Below are positions 40,778 to 50,051 of a stretch of DNA of 64,000 bases, piece by piece. The stretch lies in the NCBI RefSeq assembly GCF_019599295.1, contig NZ_JAIEWN010000031.1, positions 1 to 64,000 on the forward strand, given 5' to 3'. Below the pieces are notes generated by a model. That model saw only the letters and a program-made list of their open reading frames with translations. It was not told the DNA's origin and searched no databases. The stretch's first letter is position 1, and each line of letters starts with the position of its first letter. The DNA comes from Oscillochloris sp. ZM17-4. Lineage in GTDB: Bacteria; Chloroflexota; Chloroflexia; Chloroflexales; Chloroflexaceae. The position numbers and the translations under genes are program-made.

Positions 40778-43156
40778 ATGCGTCCATTTCGGTGGCTGCC
40801 TGTGCTGCTGGCCTCCGTTCTGCTGCTCGGGGTCGCGCCGGCCCTGGCCCAGGACTCGAAGACAACAACGAAGAATAATATTGTCACGGTTCAGCCGACC
40901 AGACGGGATGAGGATCTCCCGACCGTCCTCGGCGAGGAGGATGTCGCCAAGATCGACCGTCTCCAGAGCGACCTCGTCGTCACCGTGCCCTCAAGCCCGG
41001 TCAGCCCCGACGACCAAGTCGTCTTCGTCACCTCCGGCGACCAGCTGGGCTTCCTGAACATTAACGACGGGAGCACGGTCGAGCTGCCGGCCGATGACCT
41101 TGGCCCCTTCCTGCCGCTGCCGCTGCTCGGCATCTCACAGTTCACATGGCTCGACAACGAGACCCTCGGCACCCTGGCGCTGAACTTCGCCGCCACCACC
41201 CAAGACGAGACGCTGGTGCTGCTCGGGATCAACCGCGACACCCTTGAGCTCAGCGGCGACTATGTGACCATCCCCCAGGATCTCGGCATCGTCTCGGTCT
41301 CGCCCGACCTGATGCACTTCCTGGTGGTGCTCGTCCCGCCCGACGCGATGAGCTCCGGCGGCACCGCCGCGATGCTGAAGACGACGAAGGTGCAGATCGG
41401 CATGCCCCAGGTCGAGGTGGCCAGCCGCGCCGAGACGCCGCGACTGCCGCGGACCCTCCAGGCCCGCGCCGCCCAGGCCCGCACCCAGTTCGCCGGCCTG
41501 CTCGACCGCTTCAAGCTGATGCAGGACACGCCCCCGCTCGACACCAGCGTCACGGTGACAGAGAAGACCCTCGATATCCTCACCTACAACGCGCAGACCG
41601 GCGAGCGCAGCTATGTGACCACGGTGCCCGAGGCGACCGGCCTCTTCGGCGAGGCCTGGACGCCCGACTCCTCGCGCCTGGCGATCTCCTTCTACTCGCT
41701 GCGCCAGCCGGACGACCCGCGCCCGGTGTACGACGGAGCCCTGATCTCGGAGATCTTCTACCGCGACTCGACCGGGAACATCCCCCCGGCCGAGAACCCG
41801 CTGCTCCAGAACAACAACACCTACACGATCGATGTGAACAGCCACGAGGTGAAGATCCTGCGCGCGGCCGGGCCCGGCGCCCCGCCCATGCTCGCGGCCG
41901 AGGCCTGGTCGCCCGACGGCGCCACCCTGCTGGTGAAGGCCTTGTACCCGGCCAAGCTGAAGGGCCGCAGCTACCCGATCTACACGCCGCAGTTTAGCGA
42001 GCGGGCCTCCTACCGCTTCTACAACAGCGACATGCAGATGACCGGCGAGCTGAACACGAACATCCTCTCCTCCGGCTCTTTCAGCGAGGGCACGGCCCTC
42101 TTCGTCTCGCCGGACGAGGTGATCTTCCGCGGCGTCGTGGGCAGCGACCGCCACCCCTACTACTACAACCGCGTCTCCGGCGAGCTGCGCAACCTCGGTG
42201 ATCGCGCCGGCCTGTTTGGGGCCTTCGTCAGCACCCACAGCTCGCGCCAGATCGTGCTGGTCTACCAGTCCTTCACCAGCCCGCCCGATGTCTACCGGCT
42301 CGGCTGGGACGGCAAGGGCTTCTCGCGGCTCACATGGATGAATGAGGAGCTGCGCCAGTACGCCAACCTGCGCCAGGACCCGGTCAGCTTCAAGCTGCGG
42401 AGCGGGGTGACGCGCGTCGGCACGCTCATCCAGCCAGCCGACGCGACCTTCCCGCCAAAGAATAAGCCGCTGATCGTCTGGCAGGAGGGCGGCCCTGGGC
42501 CGGCGATGTTCAACTCCTGGGCCACCAATGTCGAGAACCCCTACAGCCTGCTGCCCACCTTCGGCTTCCCGGTGCTGGTGGTGCCGCTGGCCGGCCGGCC
42601 CGGCTACACCCCGGCCAGCTTCAACTCCCTGGTCGATAATAGTAACTTCGGCCAGATCGACATCGACGAGCAGGCCGAGATCGTCGGCCAGATGGTCGCC
42701 CGCGGCTGGACGAACAAGGCCAAGGTCGGCATCGTCGGCTGCTCCTACGCCGGCTACTTCACCTGGCAGAGCGTCATCCGCCACCCCGACACCTACGCGG
42801 CCGCCAACCCGCAGTGCTCGCTGGTGGACCTGATCACCGAGTGGACCCGCGGCTACGACGCCCTGGCCCCCTACATGGAGGGCCTGCCGCCCTACAACAA
42901 CAACGCCGAGTACCGCAACGACTCGCCGGCCTACAACGTGGCCAAGGTCAAGGCCGCGGTGCTCTCCTTCCAGGGCAGCGAGGACTTCCTGCCGGTGGTG
43001 CAGGGCGAGAACATGCACCTCCAGCTCTACAACGCCGGCAAGAATGCGAAGATGCTCAAGTTCATGGGCGAGGGCCACGGCCTGCAGGACCCGAAGAACC
43101 AGCTCTACGCCGCCCAGCAGCAGCTCGACTGGTTCAGGACCTACCTGAAGCCATAA
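40778..43156 (+). CDS. exported S9 prolyl-oligopeptidase-family peptidase
   Basis: 792 residues from ATG 40778 (AAAGGAGC upstream). Signal peptide MRPFRWLPVLLASVLLLGVA ending in ALAQ. The middle is a long beta-propeller-like region (about 60-500). The C-terminal catalytic domain has the nucleophile in VGCSYAGYFTW, the Asp in QGSEDFLPVV and the His in GEGHGLQDP, a full triad. It is close to the dipeptidyl/acylaminoacyl peptidase group. It should trim peptides outside the cell. Divergent from the LCP gene. Confidence 0.9.
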   Translation: MRPFRWLPVLLASVLLLGVAPALAQDSKTTTKNNIVTVQPTRRDEDLPTVLGEEDVAKIDRLQSDLVVTVPSSPVSPDDQVVFVTSGDQLGFLNINDGSTVELPADDLGPFLPLPLLGISQFTWLDNETLGTLALNFAATTQDETLVLLGINRDTLELSGDYVTIPQDLGIVSVSPDLMHFLVVLVPPDAMSSGGTAAMLKTTKVQIGMPQVEVASRAETPRLPRTLQARAAQARTQFAGLLDRFKLMQDTPPLDTSVTVTEKTLDILTYNAQTGERSYVTTVPEATGLFGEAWTPDSSRLAISFYSLRQPDDPRPVYDGALISEIFYRDSTGNIPPAENPLLQNNNTYTIDVNSHEVKILRAAGPGAPPMLAAEAWSPDGATLLVKALYPAKLKGRSYPIYTPQFSERASYRFYNSDMQMTGELNTNILSSGSFSEGTALFVSPDEVIFRGVVGSDRHPYYYNRVSGELRNLGDRAGLFGAFVSTHSSRQIVLVYQSFTSPPDVYRLGWDGKGFSRLTWMNEELRQYANLRQDPVSFKLRSGVTRVGTLIQPADATFPPKNKPLIVWQEGGPGPAMFNSWATNVENPYSLLPTFGFPVLVVPLAGRPGYTPASFNSLVDNSNFGQIDIDEQAEIVGQMVARGWTNKAKVGIVGCSYAGYFTWQSVIRHPDTYAAANPQCSLVDLITEWTRGYDALAPYMEGLPPYNNNAEYRNDSPAYNVAKVKAAVLSFQGSEDFLPVVQGENMHLQLYNAGKNAKMLKFMGEGHGLQDPKNQLYAAQQQLDWFRTYLKP

Positions 43157-43159
43157 TCA

Positions 43160-43318
43160 TCACTGAGGGGCTGAGGCACTGAGGCACTGAGCAAGCGGGG
43201 CGGGGCGACATTGTCGCCCCGCCCCGCTCTCGTCTCGGCGTCGATGACCAAGCCTCAGCGCATCAGTAGCTCAGCGCCTCAGTAGCTCAACGCCTCAGCG
43301 TCTCAGTGCCTCAGTGAT
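43160..43318. repeat. CACTGAGG/CTCAGTGC word arrays flanking a GC hairpin
   Basis: Direct CTGAGGCA words (43161-43190) stand before a 16-bp perfect hairpin (43195-43210 with 43212-43227). The inverted words CTCAGTGC, CTCAGCGC and CTCAGTAG (43253-43316) follow. The array reaches the stop codon of the small minus-strand gene. Confidence 0.85.
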
Positions 43319-43541
43319 GCTTTCTCCGCTCGGCGCGGTAGGTGCCGATGAAGACCACGGCCAGCAGCGGGATGAGGTAGGGCCAGATCTCGCGCTCGTC
43401 CTGGAGCTGCCGCCACACCGCGCGCAGCTGCACTAGCAGCGGGTAGCGCGCGAGCTGGGTCTCGACAATATTTGCGGCCTGCCGCTTCCAGATCGGATCC
43501 TGCGGATCCGGCTCGTCAGGCTCATTCCGGCGGCTGAACAT
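43311..43541 (-). CDS. small membrane protein of unknown function
   Basis: 76 residues. A charged N-terminus (MFSRRNEPDEPDPQDPIWKR), an amphipathic stretch and one membrane helix IWPYLIPLLAVVFIGTY near the C-terminus. GGAGACT precedes the ATG. Between repeat arrays and divergent from the Flp pilin. No family recognised. Confidence 0.55.
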   Translation of the reverse strand: MFSRRNEPDEPDPQDPIWKRQAANIVETQLARYPLLVQLRAVWRQLQDEREIWPYLIPLLAVVFIGTYRAERRKHH

Positions 43542-43689
43542 AGAGTCTCCTTAATTGCGTCGCGCCTACGGGCGGGCATCGTAAGTATATGCTGCTGCAA
43601 GTACCACAGTACTATATGCGGGTTTGCACATGAGTCATATAGTACATGATAACGTCCACTTTACACAACCTCCCAGAAAGGAGACTCCT

Positions 43690-43914
43690 ATGCGGCGGAC
43701 GTTACGCCACCTACATCCTATCGCCGCAGCCGTTCATCGTTGGCTGGCCGCTCTGCGCTCTGCGCTCTACACAGTCGCGACGGGCCAGGGCCTTGTCGAG
43801 TACGGCCTGATCCTGGTGCTGATCATGGTCGTCTGCGTCGCGATCATCGGAATGGTCGGCCAGACGATCAGCCAGGTCTGGTACGACAGGCTGATCAACG
43901 GGTTCCCCCACTAG
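43690..43914 (+). CDS. Flp/Fap-type IVb pilin
   Basis: 74 residues from ATG 43690, with AAAGGAG upstream. The prepilin cleavage region and helix read ATGQGLVEYGLILVLIMVV; Glu and Tyr of the G-x4-EY type are present. The leader is long (about 30 residues) and basic. Flp pilins form tad pili for attachment, but no tad assembly gene is in the window, so the machinery must be elsewhere. It ends before three tandem hairpins. Confidence 0.87.
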   Translation: MRRTLRHLHPIAAAVHRWLAALRSALYTVATGQGLVEYGLILVLIMVVCVAIIGMVGQTISQVWYDRLINGFPH

Positions 43915-43935
43915 CTCTTATTCACCTCTTATTCC

Positions 43936-43975
43936 ACCGCGCGGGCGGCCCTATGGGCCGCCCGCGCGGTTTTCG
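43936..43975 (+). terminator. Flp pilin terminator
   Basis: A 16-bp perfect stem (43936-43951 with 43955-43970) followed by TTTCG, 22 bp after the pilin stop. Confidence 0.8.
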
Positions 43976-43990
43976 TCCCGCCCGGTGAGG

Positions 43991-44067
43991 GCGTGGGGCG
44001 GTGAAACCGCCCCACGCTGGCTTTATGTTGGGGTTGGGCGGCTTCGCCGCCCAACCCCAACATAAAG
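43991..44067. terminator. two further tandem perfect hairpins
   Basis: Stem of 12 bp (43991-44002 with 44006-44017, loop GAA) and stem of 22 bp (44021-44042 with 44046-44067, loop TTC). The second probably terminates the convergent rqcH gene; its core GGCGGCTTCGCCGCC recurs at 46700. Confidence 0.8.
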
Positions 44068-44076
44068 AAAGAATCC

Positions 44077-45945
44077 CTACCAGGGGCGGCGCGGGGCGGC
44101 GCGCAGGGTGCGCTCGGCGCGGTAGGTGACGAGGCCGGGCGGCCCGCCCACCACCTTGCGCACCAGCGCCCGCCGGCAGATGTCGATCTCGACCGCCGCC
44201 TCGCCGCCGGCCTGGCTGAAGTGGGCGGCCAGCCCCGCCGCCTCGGCCAGGGTCTGCTCGGGCACCTCGCGCCCGCCGCTGCGCACGATCACGTGGGCGC
44301 CGTGGATGGTGCGCGCGTGCAGCCAGATGTCGTCCGGCCGCCCGATGCGGAAGGTGACCTCCTCGTTCTGGCGGGCGCTGCGGCCCACGGCGATGCCAAA
44401 GCCGTCGCTTGAGACCAGCTGGATGGGGCGGGCCTTGCTGGCCTTGCGCCGCCGCTTGGCCGTGGCTGGGTCGGGGTGCTCGCGCAGGTAGCCCAGCTCC
44501 TCGGCCTCCAGGGCGATCTGCTCGATCTGGTCGTAGTCGTCGCCGCCGATCATCAGCAGGGCGGCCAGCTCCTCGACGCCGGCGACGCGGGCCGCGACGG
44601 CGGCCAGGCGCTCGGGCAGGCCGGCCAGGGCGCTCTTGGACTTGTCGTAGGCCTTGAATCGCTCCTGGGCCTGCTCGACCGGGCTGCGCCGCGGGTCGAG
44701 GGCGATGCTGCGCCCCTCCACCGTCAGCTCGGCCTGTCCGGGGCGCAGCTCGTGCATGAAGGCGAAGATCATCTCGCCCTCCCAGCGCAGCGCCTCCAGC
44801 TCGCCGGCCTTGCGCAGCTCGCCGCCGATCTGGTCGCGCTGGCGGGCCAGTCGCTCACGGGCCGCGCCGAGCTGCTGGGCCAGCGCGTCGCGGCGCTGGG
44901 TGTGGCCGGTCAGCTCCTCGCGGGCGGCGTAGAAGGCCTCCAGGGCCGCGCTGACGCTCTCCTGCGGGCGCACGTCGGGCAGGTGGCCCAGCAGGTAGGG
45001 CGCGTAGGCCGCAGGGCCGCCGGGGCCGGCCGCCAGCGACGGCTGCCATGGCGCGGTGAACAGCTCGCGCAGGCGGGCGGCCAGGCTGTACCAGGGCAGC
45101 GCCGCGTCCATGCGCGCCGTCGGCTGCCCCAGGGCGCGGAAGATCGCCTCGCGGGCCACCTGCGGCGAGACGCCCCGGTAGCTCGCCACGATCGCCTTGC
45201 CCAGGTCGCCCGAGAACAGCTCGGCCATCGCCGCCAGCCCCTCGCCCGTCGCCCGCGTCGGGTCGCGCTTCTCCTGGGCCGGCGGCAGCTCGTACACCTG
45301 GCGCGGCATGATCACCCGGTGGCTCATGCGCGGCGTCACCCGCTTCACGCTCTCCAGCACCAGGTTGTTGTCGTCCACCAGGATGATGTTGCTGCGCCGA
45401 TCCATCGGCTCGATGATCAGGTCGCAGCGCAAGTAGGAGGCAGGAGGCAGGAGGGAGGAGGCAGGATCGACCTCCGAGAGATCCGCAACCCCATCGTCAT
45501 CCTCAAAAATCTCCAATTCCTCGTCCAGATCCTCATCGCCATCTGCCATCTGCTCCCCGCCATCTGCCACCTGCCTCCCGCCACCTGCCGCCTGCCACCT
45601 GCTCTTGTTGCGAGTCTCCGCCCGTTTGGCTATACTAAGCAGAAGGATGCGCTCCAGGGCCGGCTGCTCCACGCCCACCACCTGGCCGCCGAGCAGATAC
45701 TTGCGCATCAGCAGGAGCAGCGGGGTGTCCTGCTCAACCCCGCGGGTGAGCCGTGCGCGCACCAGGTGGACGCGGGCGAGCTGCGGGTGGGCCGAGGCGA
45801 GCAGCTGGTGGCGCTGCCCGCGGCTGTAGATCTCCAGGCCGATGCTGAGCGGCCCCGTCTGGAGCACCCGCTGGATGCGCCCGCCGAGGATCGTCTCGCG
45901 CAGCTCGTCGGCCACCGCCGCGATGGTCAGTGCGTCGAAGTACAT
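44077..45945 (-). CDS. rqcH: RqcH/NFACT ribosome-quality-control protein with word-repeat insertion
   Basis: 622 residues from ATG 45945. NFACT-N starts MYFDALTIAAVADELRE; a later part has MDRRSNIILVDDNNLVL. A coiled coil lies about 330-470, and NFACT-R (about 515-600) has SSDGFGIAVGRSARQNEE, DDIWLHARTIHGAHVIV. RqcH adds Ala tails to stalled chains on the 50S subunit. Residues about 110-180 are an odd insertion (GGGRQVADGGEQMADGDE, then DPASSLLPPASYL) that corresponds to 7-bp DNA word arrays within the gene. Such an insertion in NFACT-N is unusual. Confidence 0.88.
   Translation of the reverse strand: MYFDALTIAAVADELRETILGGRIQRVLQTGPLSIGLEIYSRGQRHQLLASAHPQLARVHLVRARLTRGVEQDTPLLLLMRKYLLGGQVVGVEQPALERILLLSIAKRAETRNKSRWQAAGGGRQVADGGEQMADGDEDLDEELEIFEDDDGVADLSEVDPASSLLPPASYLRCDLIIEPMDRRSNIILVDDNNLVLESVKRVTPRMSHRVIMPRQVYELPPAQEKRDPTRATGEGLAAMAELFSGDLGKAIVASYRGVSPQVAREAIFRALGQPTARMDAALPWYSLAARLRELFTAPWQPSLAAGPGGPAAYAPYLLGHLPDVRPQESVSAALEAFYAAREELTGHTQRRDALAQQLGAARERLARQRDQIGGELRKAGELEALRWEGEMIFAFMHELRPGQAELTVEGRSIALDPRRSPVEQAQERFKAYDKSKSALAGLPERLAAVAARVAGVEELAALLMIGGDDYDQIEQIALEAEELGYLREHPDPATAKRRRKASKARPIQLVSSDGFGIAVGRSARQNEEVTFRIGRPDDIWLHARTIHGAHVIVRSGGREVPEQTLAEAAGLAAHFSQAGGEAAVEIDICRRALVRKVVGGPPGLVTYRAERTLRAAPRRPW
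45435..45465. repeat. AGGAGGC 7-bp array inside rqcH
   Basis: Four words in phase: AGGAGGC, AGGAGGC, AGGAGGG, AGGAGGC. They encode part of the Pro/Ser/Ala insertion. Confidence 0.8.
45538..45600. repeat. GCCATCT/GCCACCT 7-bp array inside rqcH
   Basis: Nine heptads in perfect phase: GCCATCT twice, GCTCCCC, GCCATCT, GCCACCT, GCCTCCC, GCCACCT, GCCGCCT, GCCACCT. Three heptads make seven codons, so the reading frame is kept. Confidence 0.9.
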
Positions 45946-45999
45946 GGCTACCCGTAAGGGCACCCCAATGTGGGCGCCCCCTACCATACTAAGGATCCT

Positions 46000-46629
46000 A
46001 TGTCGAGGTCGCTCAATCCGCTGCTAGAGGGAAAGCCGCCCACGCCGCTGCTCGTCGTCATCTCGGGGCCGTCGGGCGTGGGCAAAGACTCGGTGCTGAT
46101 GCGCATGCGCGAGCTGGGGTTCCCGTTCCACTTTGTGGTCACGGCCAACAGCCGGCCCAAGCGCCCCGGCGAGATCGACGGGTTCGACTACCACTTCGTG
46201 AGCGCCGAGCGCTTCGAGCAGATGATCCGCGACGACGAGCTGCTGGAGTGGGCCGATGTCTACGGACAGTATAAGGGCATCCCGAAGTTTGAGGTGCGCC
46301 AGGCCATGGAGAGCGGGCGCGACGTGATCCTGCGGATCAATGTGGACGGCGCCGCGACGGTGAAGCAGATCGCGCCCGAGGCGGTGTTCATCTTCCTGGC
46401 CCCGGCCTCGCTCGATGAGCTCAGGCGCCGCCTGACCCTGCGCCGCACCGAGAGCCCCGACGAGATCGAGGGCCGCCTGGCGCTCGCCGCCGAGGAGCTG
46501 GAGCAGGCCCGCCACTTCGACTACGTCGTGGTCAACCACGAGTCGCGGCTTGAGGAGGCGGCCGGGCAGATCCGCGCGATCATCACCGCCGAGAAGCTGC
46601 GGGTCTACCCGCGCCAGGTGCGGCTGTAA
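46000..46629 (+). CDS. gmk: guanylate kinase
   Basis: 209 residues from ATG 46000. P-loop ISGPSGVGKDSVLMRM, GMP-binding region TANSRPKRPGEIDGFDYHFV, ELLEWADVYGQYKG, and lid ILRINVDGAATVKQI. It phosphorylates GMP to GDP. Divergent from rqcH across 54 bp with a small hairpin (CCCGTAAGGG). The P-loop position after GK is Asp rather than Ser/Thr; the family normally has T or S there. Confidence 0.95.
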   Translation: MSRSLNPLLEGKPPTPLLVVISGPSGVGKDSVLMRMRELGFPFHFVVTANSRPKRPGEIDGFDYHFVSAERFEQMIRDDELLEWADVYGQYKGIPKFEVRQAMESGRDVILRINVDGAATVKQIAPEAVFIFLAPASLDELRRRLTLRRTESPDEIEGRLALAAEELEQARHFDYVVVNHESRLEEAAGQIRAIITAEKLRVYPRQVRL

Positions 46630-46638
46630 TACCATTTC

Positions 46639-46666
46639 AGATTGCAGATTTTGGATTGCAGATTGC
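46639..46666. repeat. GATTGCA direct word array
   Basis: Three GATTGCA-type words in direct orientation (46640-46665), just before the 24-bp hairpin. Confidence 0.75.
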
Positions 46667-46681
46667 CGCGCTTGGTATAAC

Positions 46682-46732
46682 CTGTATGTATTCGTGCGTG
46701 GCGGCTTCGCCGCCACGCACGAATACATACAG
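46682..46732. terminator. 24-bp perfect hairpin between gmk and yqeY
   Basis: 46682-46705 pairs perfectly with 46709-46732, loop TTC; the core is GGCGGCTTCGCCGCC. Confidence 0.8.
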
Positions 46733-46756
46733 ATCATGAAACGAAAGAGGCACCCC

Positions 46757-47308
46757 ATGTCAATACAAGATCGGCTCGTCGCCGACATGAAAGACGCCAT
46801 GCGCGCGGGCGACAAGGCCCGCGTCGTTGTGATCCGCACCACCCGCGCCGCCCTCCAGTCCGCCCAGCTAGAGGCGGCCAAGCAGCGCTACGACGCCGCC
46901 GCCCGCGCGATCGAGGCCCAGCACGCCCACGACGCCGAGGCCCGCGACGCCGCCCTGTCCGCGATCTCGGCCGACGCCCACGTCGCCCTCGACCAGGCGG
47001 CCGCCGAGGCGGTGATCGCCAAGGAGATCAAGCGCCGGCGCGACGCCGCCGAGATCTACCACAAGGCATCCCGCGAGGACCTGGCCGGCCAGGAGGAGGC
47101 CGAGGCGGCCATCCTGGAGGCCTACCTGCCCAGGCAGATGAGCGTCGAGGAGCTGCGCCCCGCCGTGGCAGATCTGATCGCCGAGCTCGGCCTCAGCGGC
47201 CCCTCCAGCATGGGCAAGCTCATGCCCGCCCTCATGGAGCGATTCAAGGGCCGCGCCGAGGGCCGCCTGCTCAGCCAGGTGGCACGTGAGTTGCTCGCAG
47301 GCAGCTAG
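46757..47308 (+). CDS. yqeY: GatB/YqeY-domain protein with an alanine-rich insertion
   Basis: 183 residues from ATG 46757 (AAAGAGG upstream). N-terminal helix LVADMKDAMRAGDKARVVVIR and C-terminal core EEAEAAILEAYLPRQMSVEE, SSMGKLMPALMERFKGRAEG, VARELL are typical of YqeY, a tRNA-dependent amidotransferase-like family often near rpsU. Most members are about 148 residues; here residues about 36-75 are an extra Ala/Asp/His-rich helix. Followed 90 bp later by pgpH. Confidence 0.9.
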   Translation: MSIQDRLVADMKDAMRAGDKARVVVIRTTRAALQSAQLEAAKQRYDAAARAIEAQHAHDAEARDAALSAISADAHVALDQAAAEAVIAKEIKRRRDAAEIYHKASREDLAGQEEAEAAILEAYLPRQMSVEELRPAVADLIAELGLSGPSSMGKLMPALMERFKGRAEGRLLSQVARELLAGS

Positions 47309-47398
47309 GGGGCACTGCACCCGCGTGTGACCTCGCGCCGGCCGCGGAGCCGCACGCCTATCGCTCTCGTGGACACACCCCACGGCAGCGTATAACGA

Positions 47399-49594
47399 AT
47401 GAACTCAACGCTGCGCCGCTGGCTCGCCAGCCTCCCATCTGTGCGTCCGCTCCGCCCGATCGTCGCCCTCTCCCGGCGCGCGCCGCTGGCGCTTGGCCTG
47501 GAGGGGCTCCTGCTTATGGTCGGGATCTGGGCCGCGCTCACCCTGAGCCTCCCCGGCGAGTACGGCCGCCTTGAGGTCGGGCAGCCCAGCCCGCAGAGCA
47601 TCGTCGCCACCCACGACGCCACCTATGTCAGCGATGTGCTCACCGCCGAGCGCCAGGCCCAGGCCGAGAATAGCCCCGAGAACCTGGTCTACCTCTACGA
47701 CCCGCAGATCCCGATCAAGCAGCGCACCGCCCTGAACGCGCTGCTCGACACGATCGGCAGCGTGCGCAGCGACCCCTCGCTCAGCCGGCTCGACCGGCTC
47801 GCCAAGCTCGCCGCCCTGCCGAACGCCTCGGTGAAGCTCACCGAGGAGCGCGCCGACCTCATCCTCACCCTCGACGACGATGGCTGGAATCTGCTGCGCC
47901 AGGAGATCAACAACCTCTACAACCGCGCCCTGAACCGCTACGACTACGCGATCGATGAGCAGGCCCTGATCGACCTCAACGAGCGCTGGCTCAGCTACTG
48001 GCTCGCCACCACCAGCCTCTCGCCCACCCAGCGCGACCTGGCCCTCTTCTTCACCCAGTCCTTCCTCCTGGTCAACCGCACCCTCGATGAGCAGGCCACC
48101 GCCGCCCGCCGCCAGAGCGCCCACGACAAGGTGCCGCCCCAGCAGGTGCGCGTCCTCGCCGGCGAGAGCATCGTGCGCGTCGGCGAGATCGTCCGCCCCG
48201 AGACGATCGAGAAGCTTCAGCAGACCGGCGCGATGCCGCTGGCCCTGAGCTGGCTGGGCATCGCCGGGCGCGGCCTGATCGCCGCCCTGCTGGCCGCCGG
48301 CTTTATTGGCTATAGCATGGCCTTCCAGCGCGACCTGGCCGTCCGCCCGCGATCGCTCCTTGTGGTCGTCTGCCTGATCGACTCGGCCCTGATCGCCACC
48401 CGGATCATCCTGCCCCTCGCCGGCGAGAACGCCTACCTCTGGCCGCTGGCCAGCCTGGCGATCATCCTCGCCGTGGTCTTCAACGGTCGCCTCGGGCTGG
48501 CCGTCTCGGCCCTGCTCTGCCTCACCCTCGGCGTCATGCAGGATAACGCCCTGCCCCTGGCGATCACGCTGCTCGCCAGCTGCACCGTGGCGATCTTCAT
48601 CGTCCGCAACGCCGAGCACATGATCTCGTTTGTGCTCGCCGGCGTCGGCGTCGGCGTGACGGTGGCGGTCGCCCAGGTGGCCTTCTGGCTGATGGACCAG
48701 CCGACGATCCGGCCGGGCGACCTGAGCGCGCTGGCGATCAGCATATCGCTCTTCGCCGCCATGAACGGCGCCCTCTCCACCATCCTCTCGCTCGGCGTGT
48801 TCAACCTGGTGAGCCGCGCCGCCGGCCAGGTGACGCCGCTCCAGCTTATGGAGCTGGCCCACCCCTCGCGCCCGCTGCTGCGCAAGCTCATCCGCGAGGC
48901 CCCCGGCACCTACTACCACAGCGTGGCCGTCGGCAACCTGGCCGAGGCCGCCGCCGAGGCGATCAGCGCCGACGCCCTGCTGCTGCGCGTGGCCGCCTAC
49001 TACCACGATATCGGCAAGACCATCCGGCCCTACTTCTTCACCGATAACCAGATGGGCCGCGAGAATGTCCACAACGACCTGGACCCGCAGACGAGCGCCC
49101 AGATCATCGTCGACCACGTCCGCGAGGGCGTGAAGATGGCGAAGGCCGCCGGCCTGCCCCAGCAGATCATCGACTTCATCGCCACCCACCACGGCACCGG
49201 GCTCATCCGCCACTTCTACCAGCAGGCACTCCAGCTCCAGGACACGGTCGACCAGCGCGACTTCCGCTACCCCGGCCCGCGCCCGCAGACCCGCGAGCAG
49301 GGCATCCTCATGCTGGCCGACTCGGTGGAGGCCACGGTGCGCTCCAAGGCCCAGAACGGCAAGCTCCTCGCCTCCGGGTCCCACGGCGACACGCCCGCCG
49401 GCGGCGCGAGCAACGGCGCCCAGGCCCTCGACGAGCTCGTCCAGTCGATCATCAACGCCCGCGTCCGCGAGGGCGAGCTCGATGAGTCGCCCCTGACGAT
49501 GCGCGAGCTCTCGCTGATCAAGCAGGCTTTTGTGACCAGCCTGCAGAGCATCTACCACCCGCGGGTGGACTACGCGCCGCCGGTGATGCGGTAG
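47399..49594 (+). CDS. pgpH: 7TM-HD cyclic-di-AMP phosphodiesterase PgpH-type
   Basis: 731 residues. A first helix (about 28-48), an extracellular 7TMR-HDED domain (about 55-275), seven membrane helices (about 280-475) and a cytoplasmic HD domain with YYHSVAVGNLAEAAAE, AAYYHDIGKTIRPYFF and FIATHHGTGLIRHFY (His/Asp metal site). It hydrolyses c-di-AMP in Firmicutes. No clear ribosome-binding site before ATG 47399. Next to yqeY, as in many genomes. Confidence 0.93.
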   Translation: MNSTLRRWLASLPSVRPLRPIVALSRRAPLALGLEGLLLMVGIWAALTLSLPGEYGRLEVGQPSPQSIVATHDATYVSDVLTAERQAQAENSPENLVYLYDPQIPIKQRTALNALLDTIGSVRSDPSLSRLDRLAKLAALPNASVKLTEERADLILTLDDDGWNLLRQEINNLYNRALNRYDYAIDEQALIDLNERWLSYWLATTSLSPTQRDLALFFTQSFLLVNRTLDEQATAARRQSAHDKVPPQQVRVLAGESIVRVGEIVRPETIEKLQQTGAMPLALSWLGIAGRGLIAALLAAGFIGYSMAFQRDLAVRPRSLLVVVCLIDSALIATRIILPLAGENAYLWPLASLAIILAVVFNGRLGLAVSALLCLTLGVMQDNALPLAITLLASCTVAIFIVRNAEHMISFVLAGVGVGVTVAVAQVAFWLMDQPTIRPGDLSALAISISLFAAMNGALSTILSLGVFNLVSRAAGQVTPLQLMELAHPSRPLLRKLIREAPGTYYHSVAVGNLAEAAAEAISADALLLRVAAYYHDIGKTIRPYFFTDNQMGRENVHNDLDPQTSAQIIVDHVREGVKMAKAAGLPQQIIDFIATHHGTGLIRHFYQQALQLQDTVDQRDFRYPGPRPQTREQGILMLADSVEATVRSKAQNGKLLASGSHGDTPAGGASNGAQALDELVQSIINARVREGELDESPLTMRELSLIKQAFVTSLQSIYHPRVDYAPPVMR

Positions 49595-49599
49595 TTCAG

Positions 49600-49706
49600 A
49601 GGGGACAGGGGACAGGGGACAGGGGACAGGATTCGCACCATTTGCACTCACATAACCGCTAGATTTAGATGCTGAACTGTCCCCTGTCCCCTGTCCCCTG
49701 TCCCCT
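49600..49706. repeat. inverted 7-bp-word array (GGGACAG family)
   Basis: Four GGGGACA words (49600-49630) face four TGTCCCC words (49678-49706) across about 47 bp. The array ends just before the MazG-like ribosome-binding site. Confidence 0.88.
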
Positions 49707-49718
49707 ACAAAGGAGCAT

Positions 49719-50051
49719 ATGGACGCCGACGAGTACCAGCGCCTAGCCCTGCGCACCGAGGCCCCCGGCCGCCCGCGCCGCGAACGCCTGCTCAACGCCG
49801 CCCTCGGCCTCTGCGGCGAGGCCGGCGAGTTCGCCGACACCCTGAAGAAGGCCGAGTTTCACGGCCACACGCTCGATGAGGCCGAGCTGCGCAAGGAGCT
49901 CGGCGACGTGCTCTGGTACGCCGCCCTCGCATGCGACGCCCTCGGCGTGGGCTTGGGCGAGGTGATGGGTCAGAATATCGAGAAGCTGCGCCGCCGCTAC
50001 CCCGACGGGTTCTCCAGCGAGCGGAGCCAGAATCGAAAGGCTGAGGGCTGA
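49719..50051 (+). CDS. MazG-like nucleotide pyrophosphohydrolase
   Basis: 110 residues with the MazG metal motif: LGLCGEAGEFADTLKKAEF then LRKELGDVLWYAALACDAL (E-x2-E, E-x2-D). It hydrolyses non-canonical or excess nucleoside triphosphates. AAAGGAGC precedes the ATG. Its last codons (AEG stop) are made of the GGCTGAG repeat that follows, so the array has replaced or extended the natural end. Confidence 0.9.
   Translation: MDADEYQRLALRTEAPGRPRRERLLNAALGLCGEAGEFADTLKKAEFHGHTLDEAELRKELGDVLWYAALACDALGVGLGEVMGQNIEKLRRRYPDGFSSERSQNRKAEG

Noticed and set aside
47405-49840. 811-codon minus-strand frame opposite pgpH
   Set aside because: Low-complexity His/Gly/Asp/Arg sequence, the typical shadow of a GC-rich gene; pgpH on the plus strand has full domain support.
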